Positions 36,478 through 47,639 of a DNA stretch of 64,000 nt are shown in pieces (position 1 is the stretch's first letter; each line of letters opens with the position of its first letter). Both the position numbers and the translations under genes were made by a program. The notes below the pieces were generated by a model. That model did not search any database. It saw only the letters and a list, made by a program, of their open reading frames with translations, and was not told where the DNA came from. This stretch comes from Pycnopodia helianthoides (lineage: Eukaryota > Echinodermata > Asteroidea > Forcipulatida > Asteriidae): positions 1,736,001-1,800,000 of the forward strand of contig CM063245.1 of NCBI GenBank assembly GCA_032158295.1. The letters run 5' to 3'.

Positions 36478-36863
36478 AGGAACATTACAGAATTGGTTTT
36501 TGCTAACAAAACAGTTGCTGGCAGTGTAAGCACTTTATGTAATCCACCATGTACATAAACTGACAAACCTGTAGAAGTTTGAGATCGATCGGCCATCTGG
36601 GTCACGAGAAAATAGTGAAAAACCGATTACACATTTACATGAAATCATATAGATTCAACAAATGAATAAAACGCTCACTGAGCGATAAACTCCAATCGGA
36701 AAATTAGTTTATTCATTTCTCATCAAATATGGCATTTCAGACAAAAATATTTCTAGGGATGTTTTCTTCTATCATCACCATTAGACCGTGTAAGTTTTAT
36801 GTAAATCTGTGACAACAAAGTATATCTTACAAGTTTTTTTCTTACCAATTCTGTAATGTTTCT
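36478..36863 (+). mobile_element. TTAA-MITE family A, full length
   Basis: TTAA flanks at 36474-36477 and 36864-36867. The right end has one mismatch (TTTCT for TTCCT). Confidence 0.9.
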
Positions 36864-37765
36864 TTAATGTTTTCGGCATTGACACTTTGATTTCTAAAGC
36901 TGGCTTTTGTTTGATCAATAACTACGCACTATCCATGTGCTGGATCAAAGTCTATAGTCGACAGCAAGAATACAAGTATGCTCTCTTTTGTAACCATGGT
37001 GGAAGGAAATCATGGTGTAACGACAGTTCTATGGTAAGATATTCGGGATGCATCGTTTGGGAGCTCGCTCGAAGCGGATGCCAGTCAGCCCGCCCTCTTT
37101 TTCAATCACCCAGCAAGTTTTAGAGCTGTTTTACTCAAGAGAGGGCGCACAACCGTTGCAGCGGTAACCATTTTGTGCTCGGCTACTCGGGGGTGCACCG
37201 CACTGAATAGGGAGAATACAGAGCGTCGGTCTCATTAATAATATTCTACATTAGACAGATTTGAGAGCCCAATAAAGGGGTACAGTGTAAAATGTTTGCC
37301 AAATTGTGACCTTGGGGTTGTTGACTTTGAGGTATTTTTGATGACATATAGGCCCTGAAATAAATGGGACATTTTTCAAGATTGATGCTCGGACGTTTGA
37401 AAAAATTACACTGGTGTAGAAGTGTTTTTGTTTCGAGGGGGGATAACTCGACGGGCCTTGGGACTCCCAATAGCAAATTGAGCAGAGAAAAACAATTCAA
37501 GGGTCAATGGTTAATTTTCCCTTTTCTGTAAAAAGCTGTGAGACTTTTCAGTATTTTTGAATATTTAGCATTTTGCACAGTGTAATGGAGTTTATTTAGT
37601 GGGGTGCACCCTCTGATAAATCCACCAAAACTCTTGGTGATCATAGCACACATAGTAACTGAATCAGAGGCCCTCAGTATTTTTGTAGGCCCTTATAGTT
37701 CAAAGTGTTGAAGGTTATTGCTTTCAGTAAAGACTGTGCTATGGTGGCCCTAAAGGGACATCGAA
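36864..37765. other. Intergenic, no recognised gene
   Basis: Frames of 78 and 84 codons on opposite strands have no recognised similarity. Confidence 0.4.
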
Positions 37766-38216
37766 CATTATTGACGCCAATATTCATGACAAGTTTCACG
37801 TCTTGCACACAGGCTAAGTCGTGAACATTGACGTCAATATTTACGACTTGTGCACAAGTCGTGAAGACACGGCCGACAAAAGTCTCGACTTTGTGCCCCT
37901 TTCGTACTTGATGACTAAATTCATGAGTTTTGTGCAAGTCCCGAATATTAACGGCAATTCTGAAGATTAAATATACGACTTGGGCAAACGTCTCAAACCC
38001 AACGAGGGTCATTTAGGCGCTCACGGAGATAACTCGATCTAGACCTAGCTGAAAAGTCGTAAAATTAAGTCATTAATATTGACGTAAATATTCACGACTT
38101 CGTGCTCAAGTCGTGAAATTTGTTACAAATATGGCGTCAATATTTACGACTTGGAGCACTGATATTGACGTCAATATTTACGACTTGGGGCACTGATATC
38201 GACGTCAATATTTATG
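37766..38216. repeat. Irregular repeat of TTGACGTCAATATTTACGAC motifs
   Basis: At least six copies, some partial, of TGACGTCAATATT followed by TACGACTTG or CACGACTTG are spaced 30-260 bp apart. Two contain the exact octamer TGACGTCA (37829-37836, 38166-38173), the consensus bound by CREB/ATF factors. AAGTCGTGAA copies lie inverted between them. No gene start is seen nearby, so a regulatory role is speculative. Confidence 0.6.
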
Positions 38217-39129
38217 TTCGGCGTCTCCACAGGGCCACCATCAATCTTATGTAGAACCAATTCATATTATTGTGCCGAATAAAAATAATTGGTTGTCTTT
38301 TTCAAAATCGCTTTCAAAATTTGCAAGTAATTAACTCCTTATAACCTGGTTCCATGTAAACACTATTTTCATGAATAATTAATAAAGTAGATTTAGGCTG
38401 TTTGAGTTGCCTTATTGTTATGCACCTTTTTATAAATACAATTATGCATATTTTATGAATTATGCTTTCCTATCACCAGAAACTTTGTTTACGAAATTGA
38501 CAAACAATTGCGGTTTTAAATTACACTAATAAACAATATTTAAAAAATTACAATAAATGCTTTATACACATTTATACAAATTCATTTTTGTTCCACAGAT
38601 AATTCCGCAATGAAACAAGTTTCCGTTGGCAGCTCTAAATATAACTAAACTCTGAGGTAAAGAAAAAAAAGTACAGGATCAGGTTCAAGCGTGGTTCAAG
38701 CATCTCTATTGTTAAGAAATTCCCCCCTGCCTGTCGAATACTATCCGGGTAAGCATCATGTTTACCTCCCACACCAATCCAGTCCTGCCCTCTGTGTCCA
38801 CCGATGGCACGTCAGAATGCCCCCTCGACGTATAATTGCACCATTCATGGCAATCCCAACCTCCCGGAACGCTCGTGTAATCCGAGAAACAAATAAAAAA
38901 AAAAAGGAGCGGGGAGACTTGCTTTCAAGTCTCACACGGGTTTTAACTGCGTTCTCCACTATTCCCCTGAGGGTTGGATGCCCCAAACGACTTGGGAGAA
39001 GTTTACATTTTTCAAAACAATGAATAACACGGTCGTCAGGGTTTTTATCAATCCGTTGTGAATTACTATTGTATTATGGTGAAGTTATGCAGCAATATTC
39101 GAGTTGTATTAATAATTAAACCCGTCCCC
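38217..39129. other. AT-rich intergenic, no recognised gene
   Basis: A 110-codon frame at 38691-39023 overlaps a minus-strand frame, and neither is recognisable. Confidence 0.4.
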
Positions 39130-39290
39130 ACGTAATAAAAACGGAAAAATTTCCGTTACCTGTCACCACTTTTTCATTCGTTATGAAATAAAATAGTATC
39201 TAATTTACCCAATTGAGATATTTCTTTTGGTAAAAAAATGAGTGAAAAAGTGGTGGCAGGATACGGACATTTATTCTAATTTTACAAACA
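39130..39290. mobile_element. Small inverted-repeat element
   Basis: CCTGTCACCACTTTTTCATT near the left is mirrored by GAGTGAAAAAGTGGTGGCAG-GATACGGACATTTATTCT on the right. The outer AATAAAAACGGA-ATTTCC part is also inverted. Total about 160 bp. Confidence 0.55.
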
Positions 39291-41094
39291 CGCACACAGA
39301 GAAAATAATAGAAGCAAATATTTATACGAATATCGCATTTTCAGATTGATTTTTTTTAGAGATAATTTCATATAGTTATACACAACGATAACTGTACAGT
39401 AGTTTTTCATTCAGTTGGTTTTCGTATTTTGTTTTTACTGTTAATATGATGCTAATTTAAAATAATGCACACAGAGCTTAATAATCATGACCTTTAAAAA
39501 AAGGTCAATTTTGGCATTGTCGTTCTGAAAGCTTAATTGTTTGTTTGTTTTTTTTCTTTCAGCTTACCTTGTAATTGATGTGGTGAACTTCGCATGGCAA
39601 AAAGTATTCCAATATTGTTTGAAAAATATAGATCCACTGAGATTCCTGAATTGAAGATGGTACCCGAAAAACGTAGACACATACAAAGAAGATACATCCA
39701 TTCCAACAACAGTCGCCACAACATTAACCAATGGTGGGTTTCTCTCCTTCAACATCATCATTCATCAACTAGTTGCTGGAAACTAGATGGAAGTTTTTGT
39801 TGTTGTTGGCGACAAGCAACCACAATCTTGAAGTTAATGAACGACTGCGATGCGCGGGCATATCGTTTAATTTATGTTGTCCTGTAAATCACGGAGCTTC
39901 GAAACGTTCCCATGGGTAAAAGCCGTACAAAATATATCAACCACGTTCACATAGTAATATCCACCGCACACTGACGAAGTGCAGATAAAATCCAACGATA
40001 CAGTTAAAAAGGGAAAGTGGGTTGTTTTCCCGAAGCTGCAAAGCGAGCATCAACAAGTTGTACTTCAACCCACAAACAACATGTGCCTCCCGGAGTCACT
40101 CACCGGTAAACTGTCAGTGCCGTGATGGAGGCAGATACGCCCCGACCCCCCAGGCCTCGCACCTGAGACAGACATGGACCAACCTCGGGTCGCACTCGCC
40201 ACTCACCGGCACGCAGTGGATGTACCCTCGACTAGCCTTCAGCCAAGTCGTTATGAGGCAACACTGACGGCATGCACACACGAACACAACATACATGTAC
40301 ATGTAGCTTCGACACTTGTGTTGGTGTTCATTCTTGTGTGACATTATGGTATCCGGTTTACCACATGAGCCTTGAGTAAAGGCTAGCACCCTCCCTTGAT
40401 GTGGTCCGCATAGTTGACATACCTTCGGCCTTGTTTTTGTTCCGCTAGTGGGTTGCGCTAATTGGGCTGCACTAATGTTAACAGCTGCCGTAGCAAACAA
40501 GGTTCCTCCATGGTTTGAACAAGCATACATAGAGCAGTCTGGTCCTTGCTCTATGGAACAAGTAATTCAGGGAATGCACTTGTTAAAGAAATGATGCTTT
40601 TAGAAAACCATAGAGGAAGGTACTTCCGAAGGAGGTAGCTTGAACCATGGAGAAAGGACCCATTGAACAATGCTTAACATGCAAAGCAGAAAGTAACTCC
40701 ACACCAATTCACTGGGAACCGTTCATACCATGCATAGACCAGAAACACCACACCATTAAGTCTTAGCTATTCGATGATTGCACAATATTTTTGACCCTTT
40801 CTCTGCGTCTGGTCTAACGATCGAGTCAAAAGGGAGAATTAAAAAAAAATCACCATTTCGCTTGCTCATTAAATTTGTGTGCGCTCAAAAGGAGATCTTC
40901 AAGTTGCCCGGGGGTCGCGTTATGTTGAAATTTCTACGCCGTGTGGGGGGAAAATGTACGTGCCGAATTCAACTGCGGATTAGTCTGTTTGTGACGACAT
41001 GATCTAAACATGAACTAGCTTGAACCACGATGTACTTGGTTCACACTAGACGAAGAAATTGCATCTTCAATCAATTGAATAAACACCCTTTCGC
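39291..41094. other. Intergenic, no supported gene
   Basis: A strong acceptor-like TTTTTTTTCTTTCAG at 39548-39562 opens into a 29-codon plus-strand frame. A 138-codon minus-strand frame covers 40530-40114 with donor-like sites. Neither has a recognised product or partner exon. Confidence 0.35.
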
Positions 41095-41285
41095 CATTTT
41101 CTCACAGCGATTTTTTTTTTTGGTAATTTGAGCTGAACTTTTCAAAGATTGGTAGTTCCGCGTATTGCTGCTTGAGTTTATCCCTATTTTCTCACAATGG
41201 ATTTTTTTTTTTTTTATATGTTTGAGCTGAACTTTTCAAAGATTGAATGTTCCGCGTATTGCCGCGTGAGTTTATCCCTAACAGT
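41095..41285. repeat. Two tandem ~90-bp units with poly-T
   Basis: Both carry TTTTCTCACA, a 11-16 T run, TTTGAGCTGAACTTTTCAAA, GATTG, TTCCGCGTATTGC and GAGTTTATCCCTA. Confidence 0.75.
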
Positions 41286-42094
41286 ACACGATTGTTGTTT
41301 TTTTTTTTTTAGAACACTGGGTAATTATTTATATTAATTTCAATCAATGCTTGGTTTCACACAGTTTCAAAAAAAGAGCCGGTAAATGGTTAAGGTTTTC
41401 TTTCGTCAGGGATATTGCACATAATCATTATCATAGGCGCACAACCAAGGGGGCGGGGTTCCCGAACCACGGCAAAAAAAGTGGGGGGAAAAATGCAACC
41501 ACAGCAAAAAGGAAAAAATGGAAAGAGAATGCAAAGAAAGAAAAAGGTATTTTTTCCCGGTTACTTGTGCTTTTATCTGTAACTGAAATTTCGGGAAAAT
41601 CAACCCCTGCCCCCCCCCCCCCTTTAACCAAAGAGGCCCCATATGCCCATGTTCATTTTGAACCCTTATTTTGATTTGAAACACCCCCATATCGAGTGTT
41701 AGGAGACACATTTTTTTCTCTCTTTCCTCAGTATTTCAGACCATGGAGGAAGTGAGGCCAATATTGGTACTGGTATAGACATTTCTGTTTAAGTGAGATT
41801 TCGGATTAAACATTCTTAATTTTATCAAGAGTGCTGTATCTTCAATAGATTCAAATAATTTAACAATTAGTTAATATATTTTAACGTAAAAACCCAAAGA
41901 AACTTAAAATGTCACACGATACAGAACAAATTTAAATAAAAACGAGACTGGAATACTTTGCTTTTTGTAAACCAACATTATTTTCTTCTTAATGTCATCT
42001 AACAGTATTCAAATTATATACAGAAATCGTACTGTAATAGAAATACACACAACCCAGATCTATATAGACAGTGTAGGCCCTAACCGTTGCTTAA
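41286..42094. other. Intergenic, low complexity, no gene
   Basis: A C run (41610-41622) and AAAGAAA-rich stretch give long Lys-rich frames that look artefactual. Confidence 0.4.
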
Positions 42095-42463
42095 AGGCAC
42101 TGGACACTATTGGTAATTACTCAAAATAATTGTTAGCATAAAACCTTACTTGGTAACGAGCAATGGAGAACTGTTGATAGTATAAAACATTGTGAGAAAC
42201 GGCTCCCTCTGAAGTAACGTAGTTTTTGAGAAAGAAGTCATTTCTCGAATTGATTTTGAGACCTCACGCGTGAGGTCTCGAAATCAAGCATCTGAAAGCA
42301 CACAACTTCGTGTGACAAGGGTGTTTTTTTCTTCCATTATTATCTCGCAACTTCGACGACCAATTGAGTTTAAATTTTCACAGGTTTGTTATTTTGTGCA
42401 TATGTTGAGATACACCAAGTGAGAAGACTGGTCTTTGACAATTACCAAAGGTGTCCAGTGTCT
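42095..42463 (-). mobile_element. TTAA-MITE family C, full length
   Basis: Exact TTAA flanks (42091-42094, 42464-42467). Ends AGGCACTGGACACTATTGGT and ACCAAAGGTGTCCAGTGTCT. The palindrome around ACGCGT is intact. Confidence 0.9.
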
Positions 42464-43109
42464 TTAAAAAATAGTGACCTTGTACATTCCGGGGCCTTTC
42501 TGGCAGGCGAGATACTACACTGGCCGTATGGGGCATTTTACATTTTCAGTAAAAATCAGACAGCTGCAATCTAAAAAAAAATGTAATATTGTTTGTTTGT
42601 TATCGTGCCTGGCGGGAGGTCCAGGCTCTGTGGCTCTTTTGTAAACATGTGATGTCACAGGTCACGTGGTCGATACCAATATCTTCTTAGAAAAAAATGT
42701 TAACAAGAAAATCTCAACATAAAAAAACAACAAAAGGCATCTCTTTGGTGTTCTGAAATTGTATGCACTTTTTTCCTGTAAGCAGGAAGATACAACATTG
42801 GTTGATGGAAGAGTCCATTTTTCGAACTTGTCTTTAATAAGACAAATTCTTAAGCTTAACTTGGACAACTTGTTTTATGAACAGTTTATCAGGTACGAAA
42901 ACACAGCGTACTAATCAAAATTTTGCCAAATTGTATAGAGTTCATTTTCTCCATGTGTAGAGGGGAGATGATGACCCAAATGCTGGATAGGGACAAGTGG
43001 AGGGCGGCGACCAAATCACGAGGATAACCTGCTGCAAGATAACCTGTGCCCTCACATCGTATGATCGCATCCCATCACCTTGATATAAAAAAGTTATTGT
43101 TGCATTCAT
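42464..43109. other. No recognised feature
   Basis: Short unassigned frames only. Confidence 0.4.
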
Positions 43110-43443
43110 TTTAAAGGTACCAGGATGTGTTGTCCTCCCAGCTTCAGTCTGGTTACCGTCTCCTCACAATGACTAGAGCAGTCTCTTGATGAAGACTAGA
43201 GCAGTCTCGTCGAAACGTCGAGACCAATAATCTCACTCAGTGGTAGAGAAGAAAATAACGAGAAGTTCATCGATCCACTGTGCGAAAATAGAAGTCCCCC
43301 AGTTCCCCTTTATCCACTCAGCAGGAAAAGTTCTTATCAGAGCTAGCTATATTTTTAGTTTGCGGAAATACCATGTATAAATATCTATTTTAAACATTAA
43401 CAATTTTGCTTTTTATCCTTACCAATCCTGTATAATACCTTCA
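43110..43443. repeat. Mosaic repeat with hammerhead-like motif and B end
   Basis: It contains CTTGATGAAGACTAGAGCAG-TCTCGTCGAAACGTCGAGAC (43185-43224), a piece related to the 44786-45148 element (TTTGCGGAAATACCATGTAT), and an isolated family B right end (TTATCCTTACCAATCCTGTA-TAATACCT). Confidence 0.45.
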
Positions 43444-43775
43444 ACTGAAGAAACAAAATTACTTTAAATGATTGGCGGATTTGTAGTTTTTCTAAAATGT
43501 TGTACCATTTTTGTAAACATCCTGTTTCATCAACTTTTGTTCAATTGGGACAGAGAGTAAAGCCAACAATTGAACAAAGATTTCCATCTGAATCAAAGAT
43601 TTTCACCTGTAGCATTAATAATTATTTGTTACCTAGAAAATGTTAATTATCAAAATACAACTTATTTATTTCTATAATGAGAAAAGGGATAACATTCCAG
43701 CGTCAACCAAGGAATGGTACAACATTTGTTCTATTACTCTTTTTCAAATGGTTTGGGGTTGAACAAAGAAAAATT

Positions 43776-43847
43776 GACTAGAGCGGGATTTGAACCAATG
43801 ACCTCCGGATTAACGTACCGGCGCTCTACAAACTGAGCTATCTAGCC
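43776..43847 (-). pseudogene. tRNA-like unit (anticodon GTT position), SINE-type
   Basis: 72 nt on the minus strand. The acceptor stem GGCTAGA/TCTAGTC pairs over 7 positions with one G-T. An A-box (TAGCTCAGTTTGTAGAG) and B-box (GGTTCAAATCC) are present. The anticodon loop has GTT, the T stem is mismatched and base 33 is C, so it is probably not a working tRNA-Asn. Confidence 0.5.
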
Positions 43848-44090
43848 CTATGTTGGCGGTCTCCCTATTTTGTCAATATCTTTGTTCGGGGGTGCCAGTC
43901 AGAAGCCATGCAACCGTTAACTGCCGTGTAGCCAGGGATCACACCAAGTTTACGATACAACCTGGGAAGCAGCAGCCACGGGATCACCTTGAGGGGATGC
44001 AACTTTTCAAATCTGAATGTCAAGTAATGAACCACAAGGGAAACTGACTGGGTAAATTTCAAATGGTTTGGGGTTGAACAAAGAAAAATT

Positions 44091-44152
44091 GACAAGAGCG
44101 GGATGTGAACCAACAACCTCCGGATTAACTCTACCAACTGAGCTATCTAGCC
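44091..44152 (-). pseudogene. tRNA-like unit with anticodon-arm deletion
   Basis: Same family as 43776-43847, but about 10 bases of the anticodon arm are missing (TAGAGTTAATCCGG), and the B-box reads GGTTCACATCC. Confidence 0.55.
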
Positions 44153-44384
44153 CTAAAGTAATCTAAAAGCCAATGCATCCCACAAGCTTCTTACATTTAA
44201 TTGTATTCTTAAAGTGAGCCAAGTTTTCACCAAGTATACCCTACCCCTATATTTGATGATACCTTTATAACCAATGTTGTACCCCAACTTCATTTGACTT
44301 GAATCGCCAAAATAAGTTGTCAAAAAAATTACCTCATATAACATCACCCAAATATATCAATACGCTTTTAATAATTTATTGTCT

Positions 44385-44580
44385 GGACCCAACTTTTTTA
44401 TAGAGCTGCTTAAGCACAAAAAGTAGCTAAGCACAACAAAATTATGCTTACCGGAATAAGGGTACCAGCCAAAATACCATGTCCCATGTACAGTTTGTGA
44501 CTGGTATCCTGCTGATTTCTGCTTAGCAGAAAATTGTCGAGCAATATTTTCTGCTTAAGCAGCTCTATGAAATTGGGCCC
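44385..44580. mobile_element. Hairpin MITE family F, full length
   Basis: It starts GGACCCAAC-TTTTTTATAGAGC and ends GCTCTATGAAATTGGGCCC. Inner arms TTAAGCACAAAAAGTAGCTA and TGCTTAGCAGAAAATTGTCG are present, with TACCAGCC and GACTGGTA inverted. Confidence 0.85.
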
Positions 44581-44785
44581 TGGTGTTCCAGACACTATGG
44601 ATTGCAGCTAGGATATATAATAATGTAAATACTTCACCAAAAGAAACAAATTCCCTACATTATTTGTATTGCTTATCCCAGCTTACATCTTGCCTTTAAC
44701 AAAATGTTGTTGCAGGCTCTACACCCCAATAAGACCATAGCCTCTGTGTGGGATTGGAGGCATTTCACGGTGAGCTATCAATGTA

Positions 44786-45148
44786 TGTTCAGTTTGCAAT
44801 AACACCATGTGTGTATATCTTCTTTGCTGTGTAGATTTGTTCTTTGAGAACTTGTCTTGCTATTTATTCTACTGCTGTGGAGTAGATTTTTGGATTTCGA
44901 GAGACAATTTTAGAACTCACTCTGCTGCAGTGAAATTAATAATGAAAAAATCCCCTCAATCCACTAAGCAAAAGTAGTAGTCCCGGCCGATTTCCTACCA
45001 CCTCCAGGTAGAATGGGTTGTTAATATTAATAAGCAGGACAGTTCTTTTCAAAACTAAGAAGTCTCCCGAATTCCAAAATCTACTTGGCGGCAGTAGAAT
45101 ATTAGCGAGACAGATATATACACATGGTGTTACCGCAAGCTGAATATA
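44786..45148. mobile_element. Inverted-repeat element with long arms
   Basis: Outer arm GTTCAGTTTGCAATAACACC-ATGTGTGTATATCT mirrors 45112-45148. Inner arm CTTGTCTTGCTATTTATTCT-ACTGCTGTGGAGTAGATTTT mirrors 45070-45112. The loop holds CAATCCACTAAGCAAAAG. Part of it recurs at 43340-43400. Confidence 0.65.
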
Positions 45149-45179
45149 CAACCTTAGCCTCTGTTTCAAAAAGATGTGA

Positions 45180-45835
45180 AGCAGAAAATTGTGACTGGTT
45201 GGCTTGCTAGTACTTTATGCTCAGCCAATGATTTGTGTTTGTTTAGCATTTTTGCTTAACAGCTTTATGAAAAGTCCAGCTTTACCAGCCAAAACACCAA
45301 GTAGGAGTAATGCATATTGCCTGCGACAGGCTCCCTGCTCACTTTTGCTCAGCGAAAAAAGTTGCTGCTAAGCACCGTTTTCTGCTTAACAGCTTACTGA
45401 AATAAGGACCAGGGCCTAATTTCATAAAGTTAATGTAAATAGAACAATTTGCTAAGCACAGAAAACCTTGTCCAACAGAAAGAGGTTACCAGCCAAAATG
45501 CCATAAATTTCTCATAACTGCAACCGGTATGCTGATTTTGTTTGTGCTACAGTTTTTTTAACACTCGACCAATGGTAGACTTTTGATAGTTTAAATTGTT
45601 CCCATAAACAGGATTTACACAAAGGTCACAGAGGCCATGACCTCTGTTGCCCATAGACTTATTGAAATATTGCTTAACCATTTCCTGCTAAGTACAAAAT
45701 AAGCAGGAACCCCATCACAGATTGTTGTGAAAGGATATTTTGGCTGATAACCTTATTCTGGTAAGCACAATTTTGTTGTGCTTAACTACTTGTTGTGCTC
45801 AAGCGGCTCCATGAAGTTGGGACCTGATGTTGGTG
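45180..45835. mobile_element. Series of degraded family F copies
   Basis: Repeated GCTTAACAGCTT(T/A)ATGAAA, TACCAGCCAAAA and AAGCACAATTTTGTTGTGCT motifs mark at least three old F copies side by side. Confidence 0.55.
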
Positions 45836-45910
45836 CTAGAATAGACCCCTTGCATAGGACACCATTGCTGAGATCAAACAATGGAAACGTGACAATAGAT
45901 AGGTTGCAGT

Positions 45911-46191
45911 CATAGAGTTATATAGAAGAACTAGAGGGCGCACTGGCAATACTGCGTGCACAAACGCGCCGGGACCGCAAGGAGACACTAGCGCCATTTT
46001 TTAGAGGGCAAAATTGAGTACGAAGTATACGATGTGCGTATGGTAAATGCACGCATCACGCGCTCGGTGTTCATGATGTTGTTTTGCGTACAAAGTAATG
46101 GTAGTGGTACTTAAAACATGGCCGCACCACCCGCGCGACGAGTCACGTAACTTGGCTAGTGCGCCCTCTAGTTCTTCTATATAACTCTATG
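45911..46191. mobile_element. MITE with 34-bp inverted ends and 8-bp target duplication
   Basis: The left end CATAGAGTTATATAGAAGAA-CTAGAGGGCGCACT is exactly mirrored on the right. GTTGCAGT flanks it on both sides (45903-45910, 46192-46199). The 8-bp duplication fits hAT-type transposition. The GC-rich 210-bp interior has no transposase. Perfect ends suggest recent insertion. Confidence 0.88.
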
Positions 46192-46417
46192 GTTGCAGTA
46201 TGACGTAAATCGGCCATCTTTACGGGCAGTTTAGAACAAACAGTGGTGCGTTTCGTGTGAGAACGGCGTGCAACACGCGCGCATTTAACGAAACTCATTA
46301 CAGGATTGGTCAGTGAACAACGCGGCTGCGTTAATAAGTTGAGCGTTTGACGCATCTGCAAGCCAAAATGCAATTTGCCCGTAAAGATGGCGTCTACTGG
46401 GAACTATCTATTAAACT

Positions 46418-46572
46418 AGGCCTTTTCCCAAACCTTGGCTCGGGCTCCCGGCTCTGTCTTGGGCTCCACCATCAATCTGGGATCAGTGTATATTCTGCAC
46501 AGTGTTTCCAACATCAAAGGAAGCCCAGGCCAGAGATGGAGCCTAAGCCTGAAGTTTGGAAAAAGCCCCCTG
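46418..46572. mobile_element. Small MITE, GGCCTTTTCCCAAACCTTGG ends
   Basis: The left AGGCCTTTTCCCAAACCTTG and right GAAGTTTGGAAAAAGCCCC are roughly inverted, with GGGCTCCACCATC / GATGGAGCC inside. It resembles the patch at 9275-9395. Confidence 0.5.
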
Positions 46573-46600
46573 TTTGAAATGGGCGACTTATCTCACCTCT

Positions 46601-46794
46601 GGGCCCAATTTCATAGAGCTGCTTAAGCACAAAAAGTAGCTAAGCACAACAAAATTATGCTTACCAGAATAAGGTTACCAGCCAAAAATACCACGTCACA
46701 TGTACAGTTTGTGACTGGTATCCTGCTCATTTCTGCTTAGCAGACAATTGTTGAGCAATATTTTCTGCTGAAGCAGCTCTATGAAATTGGGCCC
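46601..46794. mobile_element. Hairpin MITE family F, full length
   Basis: Ends GGGCCCAATTTCATAGAGCT and AGCTCTATGAAATTGGGCCC are perfect 20-bp inverted repeats. This is the best-preserved F copy in the window. Confidence 0.9.
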
Positions 46795-46973
46795 TGGTTC
46801 GTCTCAGAACGGCCGCTTCTTCCAAGGAGCGATTATTACACGGTTGTCTCCTGTGAACCAGTTAACTTCTCACTGTCAACACCATGCAAAGCTTCAAATC
46901 TTACTTGATAGAAACATGCGCGGGTGTACCAGCCACTCTCAGCTTTCAACCTATGATAGGGCTTAGGCCGTAT

Positions 46974-47096
46974 CCGAATCTGCAGCTATGGCTACGACTG
47001 TTGCTAAGGGTGTTGCCAAGGACTTACTTCTACATGTGATGATGCCGAAATCTAGCCGTAGCCGTAGCTGTAGCCGCTAGCTCGAACACGGCCTAA
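46974..47096. mobile_element. Short inverted element rich in GTAGC
   Basis: TAGGCCGTATCCGAATCTGC-AGCTATGGCTAC on the left is mirrored by GTAGCCGTAGCTGTAGCCGC-TAGCTCGAACACGGCCTA on the right. It lies just beyond the SLC39A11 stop codon and may be within the transcribed 3' region. Confidence 0.55.
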
Positions 47097-47441
47097 CGTT
47101 GACCTCATTCAGGTTGCTATTTGAGATTGTGATGACATATGTGATGCGATCAAGCTTAATGAGTCTTTTGTCGACCCTTGTCAATTTTTGTTTTTTTAAA
47201 TCTATTTGAAAGAAGTACAATCTCAGCTTTAAGGATATGAAAACCCCGTGTTGATACCACCTTTGGTTCAAAAGTTATGGGAGTCGAAACACCAAGAGAT
47301 GTATAGAAATGTACACCCCTGACGACGTAATTTGACGGCTCATTTAGCTTGATCGCATCACATATGCAAGGAGTCTATACAACACTTCATTCGGTAATTT
47401 CAAGTAAACAATGTGTCAGGTGACATTGAGTCAGGTGACGT

Positions 47442-47520
47442 TTATCCCAGTCCAACATCTAGTGACATCATCACAATGAACCCCACTATGGTACCCCATG
47501 ATGCAAGACGGCCATTGCCG
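47442..47520 (-). CDS. SLC39A11: SLC39A11 terminal exon with stop codon
   Basis: The last coding exon has 79 nt. Its C completes a serine codon begun in the previous exon, then it reads GNGRLASWGTIVGFIVMMSL, then DVGLG and a TAA stop at 47444-47442. The acceptor is TCTCTTTTCAG. ZIP11 proteins end in exactly this kind of helix with a VMMSLDVGLG tail, so the protein is complete at its C terminus. It lies 4.3 kb from the preceding exon, and most of that gap is the 61-bp array. The 3' untranslated region must extend below 47442, but I see no clear end to it. Confidence 0.93.
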
Positions 47521-47639
47521 CTGAAAAGAGATCAAATAAGAGTCACATCAAATAAAAACATGAACAAATAAATAAACAACAAATAAATAGATCGAGCGTG
47601 TCCAACATTGGTGAGATTGAGGTCATGGTCAACAACTTC

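Larger units (their letters stand above)
43745..44157 (-). mobile_element. tRNA-tipped composite repeat, copy 1
   Basis: Two tRNA-like units (43776-43847 and 44091-44152), each preceded by GGTTTGGGGTTGAACAAAGA, bracket a spacer with GCCAGTCAGAAGCCATGCAA, CTGCCGTGTAGCCAGGGATC, ACGATACAACCTGGGAAGCA and ACCTTGAGGGGATGCAACTT. The same spacer is found at 60550-60690 in the opposite orientation. Both tRNA-like units here point the same way. Confidence 0.75.

Noticed and set aside
39563..39654. Plus-strand 29-codon frame after a strong pyrimidine tract (YLVIDVVNFAWQKVFQ)
   Set aside because: The acceptor is good, but no upstream exon, no homologue and no polyadenylation signal were recognised.
40114..40530. 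138-codon minus-strand frame starting MYACSNHGGTLF
   Set aside because: It has an ATG and two donor-like GT sites, but no homology, no downstream exon and biased local GC; not enough to call a gene.
41406..41711. 101-codon minus-strand frame
   Set aside because: Low-complexity F/S/L and G runs from poly-A and poly-C tracts; no family signature.
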